From CAZBME01 sp964645835 (GTDB taxonomy: Bacteria > Desulfobacterota > Syntrophia > Syntrophales > UBA8958), in contig CAZYDG010000038.1 of assembly GCA_964645835.1 (NCBI GenBank), forward strand, positions 1-11,772: a stretch of 11,772 nucleotides of DNA. The letters are read 5' to 3'. Position 1 is the stretch's first letter. Each line of letters starts with the position of its first letter. This document shows, in pieces, positions 1 to 5,869 of the stretch. A program made the position numbers and the translations under genes. The notes below the pieces were generated by a model. The model ran no database searches. It was not told the origin of the DNA and worked only from the letters and a program-made list of their open reading frames with translations.

Positions 1-988
1 TTTTCTCGATGGCACGGTTCCAGGCAATCACCACGCCTTCGCAATTGACCACAAGGGTTGCATCGGGAAGAAATTCGATAATATCGGCAAGACGTCTCTC
101 AGATTCGCGGAGCGCGTCCTCTGCCAGCTTGCGTGCCGTAATATCGCGCAGGACCGCTATCGCCCCGACAATATGCCCGTTATTGTCATAAAGGGGACTG
201 GCTTTACCCCAGACAAAAGTTTTTATACCCGGTACCCATGTCTCAACTACCAATTCGTTGGTCTTCCTGTCAAAGCCTGAAGATCTTCTTTCCAACTCCT
301 CATCTGGTTTCAGTACAAGATCCACGATGACAGGTCTTCGGTCCCCATAAAATGGCAGGGAATATTCATAGTCACCTTTACCGACCATATCCTTTGCGCT
401 GACCCCGGTCATTTTCTCCATTGCCCGGTTCCACGCAATTACCTCGCCTTCACAGTTGATTACGACAGTTGCATCGGGAAGAAACTCGATAATGTCGGCA
501 AGACGTCTTTCCGATTCGCGACGGGCATCCTCTGCAAGATTGCGCTCCGTAATGTCCATCGAGTTACCCAGGATAGCGGGCTTCCCTTCATACATTATCG
601 AAGTCACCGTTTCCAGGATCCAGCGGATTTGTCCTCCCCTCGTCACGATCCGAAATTCATACGGCGTTGTTCTTTCTCCGCGAAGCATGGCACGGGCATT
701 TGTTTTAACAAAGTTCCTGTCTTCCGGATGAATCAAACTATCCGCTTTTACTCCTAATAGATCCTTGATGGTATATCCGGCAAATGAAAATGTATTCCAA
801 CTTCCAAACTTAAATTGGCCGTCTTGCGATACATAGGCGCCCGCAAAAGATTTTTCTGCCATGATGTTCAGCAGTTGTTCTCGCTGCTGTAACTTTTGCA
901 TTTCCTGGTTGAGATCAGTGATCGTCTGCTCCAGTTCGGCTATCTTTTGCTTTAGTTTTTCCATTGCGGGTCTTTCAGACATTGCCAT
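1..988 (-). CDS. Multi-PAS-domain sensor protein, N-terminal part (runs off left edge)
   Basis: The first 329 residues of a cytoplasmic sensory protein, uninterrupted from 988 to the left edge; the output domain (histidine kinase, GGDEF or other) is outside the window. Residues about 8-42 are a Glu/Gln/Lys/Leu-rich coiled coil. PAS 1 spans about 43-148 (HPEDR, the YEFR strand, ending DITER). PAS 2 spans about 165-285 (LPDAT near its start, ending RDITARK). PAS 3 begins at about 302. The linker and start of PAS 2 recur almost unchanged 137 residues later (ESERRLADIIEFLPDAT), also at the DNA level. No signal peptide or membrane segment is seen, so sensing is probably intracellular. An in-frame TAA lies just upstream, so ATG 988 is the earliest ATG start; ATG 982 is equally possible, with AAAGGG seven bases ahead. 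Domain assignment is secure from sequence motifs; ligand and output are unknown. Confidence 0.88.
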   Translation of the reverse strand, partial: MAMSERPAMEKLKQKIAELEQTITDLNQEMQKLQQREQLLNIMAEKSFAGAYVSQDGQFKFGSWNTFSFAGYTIKDLLGVKADSLIHPEDRNFVKTNARAMLRGERTTPYEFRIVTRGGQIRWILETVTSIMYEGKPAILGNSMDITERNLAEDARRESERRLADIIEFLPDATVVINCEGEVIAWNRAMEKMTGVSAKDMVGKGDYEYSLPFYGDRRPVIVDLVLKPDEELERRSSGFDRKTNELVVETWVPGIKTFVWGKASPLYDNNGHIVGAIAVLRDITARKLAEDALRESERRLADIIEFLPDATLVVNCEGVVIAWNRAIEK

Positions 989-1088
989 GCCCTTTTATCT
1001 TCCTTTTCCAGCCATTCCCAGTGTTCCGGATGGGCGATGGAGATGGATAGAAGCCGCCCGCTCGTAACTACTTTTGACAAGAACTCGC

Positions 1089-1127
1089 TTTTCAGGAAGG
1101 GTGTTTAATTTGCTTTTTCAGGAAGGG
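1089..1127. repeat. 13-bp direct repeat at the PAS-gene transcription start
   Basis: TTTTCAGGAAGGG occurs at 1089-1101 and again, exactly, at 1115-1127, with a 26-base period (about 2.5 helical turns). One copy overlaps the predicted +1 and the other lies in the 5' leader. Placement suggests an operator, but no regulator is known. Confidence 0.5.
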
Positions 1128-1156
1128 ACTATAAGGAAATTGTAAATATATGTCAA
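1128..1156 (-). promoter_or_regulatory. Sigma70-type promoter of the PAS gene
   Basis: Read on the minus strand, TTGACA (1156-1151) is a perfect -35 box, followed by 17 bases and TATAGT (1133-1128), five of six matches to the -10 consensus. The predicted start is near 1121, giving a leader of about 130-140 nt before the PAS gene. A 13-base direct repeat (TTTTCAGGAAGGG, plus-strand reading) lies at 1089-1101 and 1115-1127, the second copy overlapping the predicted start site, so it may be a regulator site. Confidence 0.6.
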
Positions 1157-1211
1157 TGAAAACTAACCGAAATCTACCCCATGGTTCATCATGGGTGCTG
1201 GCGGGTAAATG

Positions 1212-1245
1212 GGTGAGAGGGGAACAACTTTATTCCCCTCTCACC
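1212..1245. terminator. 13-bp perfect hairpin after the gctB stop
   Basis: GGTGAGAGGGGAA (1212-1224) pairs perfectly with TTCCCCTCTCACC (1233-1245) around an 8-base loop. It begins eight bases beyond the gctB stop codon on the minus strand, the position expected for its terminator or 3'-end stabiliser. The T-rich tract (1250-1258) lies on the plus-strand 3' side, so in the gctB direction there is an A tract before the stem and no U tract after it. Confidence 0.6.
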
Positions 1246-1253
1246 GGCATTTT

Positions 1254-2168
1254 TTATTTGTCTATGATTTCCTGAATAAAGGCCGGGTATTCAGTTTTGG
1301 CCGGCAGGAATATCAACTCGGGGTCAACGAATTCCCTAAGCACGAAGAGTTCGCGATATGTCGGTCGGGGAGTTTCACCCTTAACCCTCGAGACATTCAG
1401 ATCAAATCCGCAATTGTCTTTCACGGCTTCTATTGTAACGCCAGGATGATAAGTCTCCAGGTAAATAATCCCTTCGTCATCAAAGCGGTAAACGCCCATA
1501 TTCGTCACGACGGCGCAGGGGCCGCAGTTTGCATAGGCTGTTCCCTTCCAGACTTCCTTTTTTGGTTTCCATTCCTTAGTGCCGTCATCTTTGAAATCCC
1601 AGCACCACCAGCCTGGTGTCGTTGTGTAGTCGTTTCTTTCCAGGAAACGTCTTTTTTCCTGGAGGATGATGTAGGCAGTCCGATGCGCCATGCCGCCGAT
1701 GTCGGAGTTACCGCCCGAACCGGTGAAACGATGGTTCGGTTTATAGTAATCGCCGATGGAGGTGACATTTACGCCGCCGTACTTATCAATGGCAGCACCG
1801 CCGAGGAATCCCAGGGTCACAAACCCCTGCTGGAGATAATAGCCGAATGTGTCGACAAGACCGCCCAGAACGGAACTCATATAAGCTGCACGCTGATCTC
1901 CGACGGACATGGGTACATGAAGGGTTTTACCATCACAGACACCCGACTCATAGATGAGCGTTGCGTTGGGTGCGTTTGTCAAATTTGCGGCCATTATTCC
2001 CACCATGGGAAGCCCCGTGCCGGCGAACACGATATCATCATTCCTGACTTCATGAGCGACGGCAATACCCATCAATTCGGGTAGAATAAACTCACCTACT
2101 TTTGCCGGTTCATCAGGAATATTATCAATTGCACACATTAACTGTTCCATAGATTTAGCCATATTCAT
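1254..2168 (-). CDS. gctB: Family I CoA-transferase, beta subunit (glutaconate CoA-transferase subunit B-like)
   Basis: 304 residues, predicted beta subunit of a heteromeric CoA-transferase that moves CoA between acyl-CoA and a free carboxylic acid. The N-terminal third has VFAGTGLP, then YESG with Glu74, which aligns with the catalytic glutamate of Acidaminococcus fermentans GctB (its ESG motif), followed by VPMSVGD. Further GctB-like blocks are GFLGGAAIDKYG, TSIGDYYKP, RFTGSGG, EKRRF and TTPGW, then GFDLNVS near the C-terminus. It is about 35-40 residues longer than classical GctB. The ATG at 2168 has AAAGGGGGG just upstream and follows the gctA stop by 12 bases, so the two are co-transcribed and translationally close. 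The nucleophile argues for true transferase activity rather than the IpdAB-type hydrolase variant of the fold. The natural acid (glutaconate, another dicarboxylate or an aromatic-derived acid) cannot be read from sequence. Confidence 0.87.
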   Translation of the reverse strand: MNMAKSMEQLMCAIDNIPDEPAKVGEFILPELMGIAVAHEVRNDDIVFAGTGLPMVGIMAANLTNAPNATLIYESGVCDGKTLHVPMSVGDQRAAYMSSVLGGLVDTFGYYLQQGFVTLGFLGGAAIDKYGGVNVTSIGDYYKPNHRFTGSGGNSDIGGMAHRTAYIILQEKRRFLERNDYTTTPGWWCWDFKDDGTKEWKPKKEVWKGTAYANCGPCAVVTNMGVYRFDDEGIIYLETYHPGVTIEAVKDNCGFDLNVSRVKGETPRPTYRELFVLREFVDPELIFLPAKTEYPAFIQEIIDK

Positions 2169-2180
2169 TTCCCCCCTTTC

Positions 2181-3236
2181 TTAAAAACCGCTTCTGGCCA
2201 CGGATAAGGGCATCTTCATCCTTGGCGCCGGTTTTTTGCCTCTCATCATCCGGGTGCTATAGCCGGTTGTACTATCCGCTTTCAGATCCAAAAGTTTCTT
2301 TGCGCCGAGTTTGACAATCAAATCTTCCCAATTTTTGGGACCATAGACCCATTCATCGAGCCATTTTTTCATATCATCGGCATTTCTGGAGGCGGCGTCC
2401 ATCCCGCGCATAAAGGGGGCATCATAATCATAATAATAGGGTACCGAACTCGGATAGGCACCCCAGGGACATTCCACAATAGCGTCTACTGTGAAGAACG
2501 GAATCTGATTTGCGTCCGGATCTTTCCTCATCTCCGCTTCGGGGACAACTTCTTCGGCAGTGATAACCACTTTATCGCAGGCAAAGCAGATTTCCTTGTC
2601 GATGGTTCCCACGCCTTTCCAGCGTGCAGTTCCCTTGTCACCGACAATGGGCACATGTACGATTGCCAAATCCGGTTTTGCAGCCGGGAGAAGGATAACC
2701 GTACCGTCGCCCCAGAAGGGTTCTTCCATCTTGATGAACTTCTTTTTGGCAATTTTGGGATGTTTGCCGTCTCTCATTCCTGCTTTTCCTAGGGCATCAT
2801 ACTCTTCATTGTAAAGATCCGATCCCAGGGGGGCGGCATAAGGAATAAAGGGCGCTCCAACAGCGCCGGCAAGGAATCTCATGGCCGTGGCGCCGTGAGA
2901 ATAGTCTTCTAGGATCACTTTACCCGCTTTATAACTCTTTTCGAGGTTGATATCGAGTTTACCGGCCATTTCACCCCAACCCATCCAGTTTGTCTCGAAT
3001 ATCTTAATAGCCCCAACTGCGTTTAAAAGCCAAGTACACTGGCTTCCATGCCTGTCCATGACATGGAGATCCTTGATTCCCTGCCTTGCAGTTTCCCAGG
3101 CAAAGGCGAAAGGATTTCTGTTGAATCCCGTAAATCCTCCAAAAGCACATACGATGCCATCATACATATACTTTTTTACTGCTTCTTCCAGTGTCAATAA
3201 TTCTAACTTTTTTGCCGAACCACGAATTCTAGGCAT
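2181..3236 (-). CDS. gctA: Family I CoA-transferase, alpha subunit (glutaconate CoA-transferase subunit A-like)
   Basis: 351 residues, the alpha partner of the gene immediately downstream; the pair would form the cytoplasmic CoA-transferase. It shows the Gly-rich family motif FGGFTGFNRNPFAFA near residues 32-46, LEDYSHGA in the middle, KPDLAIVHVPI in the core, DAIVECPWGAYPSS, and the C-terminal block EWVYGPKNWEDLIVKLGAK, all paralleling A. fermentans GctA. It carries roughly 25 extra basic residues after the point where classical GctA ends. The start is clear: ATG 3236 sits seven bases after a near-perfect AAGGAGG. It is the first gene of the two-gene operon; a possible promoter lies about 80 bases upstream. 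Glutaconate/glutarate or related acid fermentation is the classical role; in a syntroph it could instead activate another organic acid. Confidence 0.87.
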   Translation of the reverse strand: MPRIRGSAKKLELLTLEEAVKKYMYDGIVCAFGGFTGFNRNPFAFAWETARQGIKDLHVMDRHGSQCTWLLNAVGAIKIFETNWMGWGEMAGKLDINLEKSYKAGKVILEDYSHGATAMRFLAGAVGAPFIPYAAPLGSDLYNEEYDALGKAGMRDGKHPKIAKKKFIKMEEPFWGDGTVILLPAAKPDLAIVHVPIVGDKGTARWKGVGTIDKEICFACDKVVITAEEVVPEAEMRKDPDANQIPFFTVDAIVECPWGAYPSSVPYYYDYDAPFMRGMDAASRNADDMKKWLDEWVYGPKNWEDLIVKLGAKKLLDLKADSTTGYSTRMMRGKKPAPRMKMPLSVARSGF

Positions 3237-3301
3237 ATTTACCTCCTTTTTTATATTCCCCGATAATTAATTATTGAAAACAATCCGACCTGGCTGATCT
3301 G

Positions 3302-3311
3302 TCACCTCCTT
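3302..3311 (-). promoter_or_regulatory. Orphan perfect Shine-Dalgarno-like site in the gctA leader
   Basis: The minus strand reads AAGGAGGTGA at 3311-3302, complementary to the 16S rRNA 3' end over ten bases, yet no ATG, GTG or TTG follows at usable spacing. The real gctA site (AAGGAGG) lies about 60 bases further downstream. It may be a ribosome standby site, a relic or chance. Confidence 0.35.
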
Positions 3312-3317
3312 CCCATA

Positions 3318-3347
3318 TATATAATTTTACTCTTTAATTTCGGTTAA
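3318..3347 (-). promoter_or_regulatory. Candidate promoter of gctAB
   Basis: On the minus strand, TTAACC (3347-3342; four of six -35 matches) is followed after 18 bases by TATATA (3323-3318; four of six -10 matches) in an AT-rich context. It would give a 5' leader of about 75 bases before gctA. Such matches are common in AT-rich DNA, so this is weak. Confidence 0.28.
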
Positions 3348-3795
3348 AAAAGTTTGGAAAATGATCAGATAGAAATGATGGTTTAGGTATGGGTGTATCG
3401 ATAAAGGCAGTCTTTTCAAGAGTTCTGCGATTTGCGTCATCATTCCTAACAACAACAACTGAGGTCCTGTAGTAACAGTCTCTTTTATGTTTGTTAACTG
3501 AATGACAGATGAATCTGCCCCCGTAAAGCCTATGGTATCTTTTTGACGAAAAACTTATTCTTGAAAAGTGGTTTTGATGATTCTTGAAACGATATTTAGG
3601 CAACAATTATTATTGTTGTTATTTTTCGCTTAGGAGAATAAATAATAAAACAGATAAGGTCAATGTTAAATATTATGTATAAAATATTTCATTTTTTGTA
3701 AATATACCTGTTGCGTCATATTTTTGTAAGGCATTGAATTATTAATCGGAATTTTCTGTAATAAATTAGCACACAGGTAAGGGTATCATTCTGCC

Positions 3796-4179
3796 CTATC
3801 TCACCTTCCTTCTTGGCTTTTTCTTGGCTATCGGTTGAACAATGGATGCTATTTCTTCAGCAAGTTTTTCACGAAATTCGTGCGGTATGCCCTCTCTGAT
3901 CTCATCGAGCCCCACACATAATACTTCACAATAGGCATGGACAAATCCTTCGTACAGGGAGATCAGATAACTCATACCTCCGTCCCGTCCACCTGTCATA
4001 TTCTCCTCTTCAATAATGGTCTTGATAAATTCATCCTCAGCCAGCAGGAGCGATGATTGCTTGAGATATTCCAGATATTGTTCCGGTTCGGCGCATACGT
4101 TTTCATGGAGCCGACTTAGCTGAAGATAAACACAATAGCAATATTTAGCCCTTTCCCGGATCTCTTCTTCGTTGAGCAT
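3796..4179 (-). CDS. Hypothetical alpha-helical protein, 127 aa
   Basis: I do not recognise the family. The protein is soluble-looking and almost certainly all helical, rich in Glu, Leu and Ile, with no signal peptide or membrane segment. It has five cysteines: Cys14 and Cys16 (CYC), Cys29, Cys84 and Cys88 (CEVLC), and ends in a strongly basic tail (KKKPRRKVR). A short Gly-rich loop (MTGGRDGG, 61-68) splits it into two helical halves. ATG 4179 is preceded by GAGGAG at good spacing, and codon use looks genuine. It lies downstream of the YcaO gene on the same strand, but a 276-bp palindromic repeat fills the gap and ends right at this gene's ribosome binding site, so expression may be uncoupled from YcaO. 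It does not resemble TfuA. Cysteine clustering could mean metal binding, but no canonical motif is present. Confidence 0.7.
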   Translation of the reverse strand: MLNEEEIRERAKYCYCVYLQLSRLHENVCAEPEQYLEYLKQSSLLLAEDEFIKTIIEEENMTGGRDGGMSYLISLYEGFVHAYCEVLCVGLDEIREGIPHEFREKLAEEIASIVQPIAKKKPRRKVR

Positions 4180-4189
4180 GCATTCTCCT

Positions 4190-4465
4190 CAGGCTGTTGA
4201 AAAACGTCCATCTGCTATGTTGCGCTGCAAGCCTCGTTATTCGACGTACTTCTATGTACGCCTTTCCAATTCTAAATCAAAGCTCTATCTTCGTTGTCTT
4301 CGTCATTGGTTCCTCGCCGTATTTCTGTATACGCCTGCGTCGCCTCTTCCTCGACGCCTTGATATCATCTTTGATTTAGAACCGGAATTATTCCTCGACT
4401 TTTGCGCGCCTTGCATCTGGGCATTTTTGAACAGCCTTACCCTAATCGAGTTTTTCAGCAGCCTG
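4190..4465. repeat. Palindromic MITE/REP-like repeat, long copy
   Basis: The 276-bp element starts CAGGCTGTTGAAAAA (4190-4204) and ends with its near-perfect inverse TTTTTCAGCAGCCTG (4451-4465; 14 of 15 pair). A second, inner right arm with AACAGCCT lies at 4430-4437. Its outer parts match the shorter copy at 8813-8965: the first about 70 bases, including GACGTACTTCTATGTACG, and the last about 80 bases, including TTTTGCGCGCCTTGCAT. About 125 bases in the middle (roughly 4262-4385) are absent from the short copy and contain a 13-bp perfect inverted repeat, TTCTAAATCAAAG (4270-4282) with its complement at 4369-4381. It has no coding capacity. It abuts the YcaO stop codon on one side and the ribosome binding site of the 127-residue gene on the other. 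Confidence 0.85.
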
Positions 4466-5662
4466 TTAATAAAGTCTTTCTCCCCGGCGGCTTCTATCAA
4501 AACAATACGCTTCAGCTCCCGGAATAATTACCCGGACAGTTGGCATTCCAACCTCCGGACGTGTCAGATCAACGACGATGACCTTATCCAGGCCCGCGGT
4601 CTTTACCATCGTGATAACCTGTTCGATGTCTGCCAGGATATCCTGACTGAATCCGATATCGAGTTCTTGCAGGGATTTCTCCTCATCCAGGCAGAAACGG
4701 GGATCCTCGCCCTCTGAATAAGCCATGTGACGAGGAAGAGCTTCGCATAAGCCTTCGATGCCGTGCTTCTGGATAAATAGAGCGCGCGTAGTAGCGACCT
4801 CTGTTAAAGCGCGGGACATGGCAACCTTTGGGTCAAGATGAGCGCCAAAGCCATCAATGGGCATCATGGTTTCATGGACCAGGTCTCGGGAAAATGCGGC
4901 AATGACCGGCACGCCGATATCGGAGGTTATGTCTCGAGCGACGATTTCAATATCTGCCTTATTATATCTTTCTAAGATATCCAGCAGGAAGCCGTTTTCC
5001 GGCAAGTCATCAATTGTCAGTATCTCTCCGGGGTGGTTGTTGAACTTGGCGATGCTCCAGGCATCCCGTTCAATGACTTCCATCATGGCGTGAAATACGG
5101 CCTCCTCAATTGTGTTGCCGGCGGCGAAACCATCAGTATGGGTATTCATCATTGGGTTTTCATCAAGATGGAAGGGGTGGAAAACGGCACAAGCCGGAAC
5201 CAGGATGCTCTCCTTGTTGATAAGATCATAACCCCAAACCCAATAGCCTGCATCGTCGGATGTATAATTATTGAACTGCGGCAGGATCAGGGATGCGGGA
5301 TCGACAACGGCATTGTCACTTTTCACTTCATTGTAACTGCCTTTGATGAGGAGTTTCTCATGGCCGCTTCTGTATTCCGAACAATAGCGTTCGATGGCTT
5401 CCATGGTAAGGGAAATCTGCGCCTGTATCTTGGTGAACCCTTTGCCGGTATGCCATGTAGGCGAATTATCCGGCCTGATCCGCTTGCATGTGAAAACGGG
5501 GAGGCCGATGCGATCCATATCCGTTGCATCAGTAAAGATTTGCATGCCGAGTATGTTTTTCATGCCTTCAATGAATTGAAGCGTATCTGCCGGTGATTTT
5601 GAGCGGTGGGTCTCCAGGATGTACACTTTCGGGCAATGTTTCAGGGTGATTTCAACCGCCAT
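4466..5662 (-). CDS. YcaO-domain ATP-dependent backbone-modifying enzyme, stand-alone
   Basis: A complete 398-residue YcaO protein. The family uses ATP to activate a peptide backbone amide, giving azolines, thioamides (with TfuA) or amidines; E. coli YcaO itself aids RimO methylthiolation. Family features: KGFTKIQAQ (74-82), SLTMEAIERY with Glu88 and Glu91, EVIERDAW with Glu195, Glu198 and Arg199, and SRALTEVATTRAL (283-295); these correspond to the ATP/Mg-binding acidic residues. The C-terminus ends PGAEAYCFDRSRRGERLY, without the PxPxP tail of azoline-forming YcaOs, closer to the archaeal McrA-thioamidation/TfuA-linked type. The length fits the family and it is not truncated, although the repeat touches its stop codon. 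ATG 5662 follows GGAAGGAA. No TfuA, E1-like or dehydrogenase partner and no clear substrate peptide is visible. It is divergent from the FabH-ACP-PhaC operon, so a shared pathway is possible but unproven. The substrate is unknown. Confidence 0.86.
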   Translation of the reverse strand: MAVEITLKHCPKVYILETHRSKSPADTLQFIEGMKNILGMQIFTDATDMDRIGLPVFTCKRIRPDNSPTWHTGKGFTKIQAQISLTMEAIERYCSEYRSGHEKLLIKGSYNEVKSDNAVVDPASLILPQFNNYTSDDAGYWVWGYDLINKESILVPACAVFHPFHLDENPMMNTHTDGFAAGNTIEEAVFHAMMEVIERDAWSIAKFNNHPGEILTIDDLPENGFLLDILERYNKADIEIVARDITSDIGVPVIAAFSRDLVHETMMPIDGFGAHLDPKVAMSRALTEVATTRALFIQKHGIEGLCEALPRHMAYSEGEDPRFCLDEEKSLQELDIGFSQDILADIEQVITMVKTAGLDKVIVVDLTRPEVGMPTVRVIIPGAEAYCFDRSRRGERLY

Positions 5663-5869
5663 TAGAGTTCCTTCCTTTACTTGGAAATATATTCTGGAAA
5701 CATAATCTTGACATCGATATTATTTTACACTAACTTAAAGTTATATCTTTCTCAAGGGTGGAGAGTAAGAAGCGCATCTTCAAAAACACCAAATTCATTT
5801 TATCTTACTTATAACAGACAAACGTTAGAATTTCTAGTTTCCTGAAGCGCAAGCAGAAAGGATTCATAG
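5663..5869. promoter_or_regulatory. Divergent promoter region, with a candidate plus-strand promoter
   Basis: The 207-bp gap separates the minus-strand YcaO gene from the plus-strand FabH-like operon. On the plus strand a perfect TTGACA (5708-5713) is followed after 17 bases by a poor -10, TAACTT (5731-5736); the weak -10 may mean an activator is needed. On the minus strand TTGAGA-17-TAGTGT overlaps the same region but is weaker. A 22-codon open frame (5798-5730, minus) lies here without a good ribosome binding site and is not called. Confidence 0.4.

Larger units (their letters stand above)
3237..3795. other. 559-bp AT-rich intergenic region without a convincing gene
   Basis: This gap lies between the 127-residue protein gene and gctA, both on the minus strand. 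The only sizeable open frame (3606-3334, minus) begins with TTG, has no ribosome binding site and a composition rich in Asn, His, Arg and Phe, so I do not call it. The half nearest the 127-residue gene (about 3600-3780) is very AT-rich, with no clear terminator hairpin beyond a short AACAAT/ATTGTT palindrome near 3602-3617. The half nearest gctA holds a candidate promoter and an orphan ribosome-binding-like site. Confidence 0.5.

Noticed and set aside
1209..2084. 291-codon plus-strand open frame opposite gctB
   Set aside because: It is the antisense shadow of gctB, has no ribosome binding site and starts inside the hairpin; the minus strand carries clear CoA-transferase motifs.
3334..3606. 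90-codon minus-strand open frame upstream of gctA
   Set aside because: TTG start, no ribosome binding site, and composition typical of translated AT-rich non-coding DNA.
3602..3617. AACAAT/ATTGTT palindrome as a terminator
   Set aside because: Six weak A-T-rich pairs and no T tract tied to a gene end; the stability is too low.
4190..4465. CRISPR array or coding insertion sequence
   Set aside because: There are no regularly spaced identical repeats and no transposase frame; the structure is a single palindromic element.
4466..4520. Truncation of the YcaO C-terminus by the adjacent repeat
   Set aside because: The final residues (GAEAY...RRGERLY) look like the natural family end, and the repeat begins only after the TAA.
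4172..4717. 181-codon plus-strand open frame across the palindromic repeat
   Set aside because: It runs through the non-coding repeat and into the antisense of YcaO, with no ribosome binding site or recognisable protein pattern.
5033..5596. 187-codon plus-strand open frame opposite the YcaO gene
   Set aside because: It is an antisense shadow; the minus-strand reading has all YcaO motifs.
5730..5798. 22-codon minus-strand open frame (MNLVFLKMRF...) as a YcaO substrate peptide
   Set aside because: There is only a weak AAGTAAG upstream, no leader/core pattern and no Cys, and it overlaps the promoter region; nothing ties it to YcaO.
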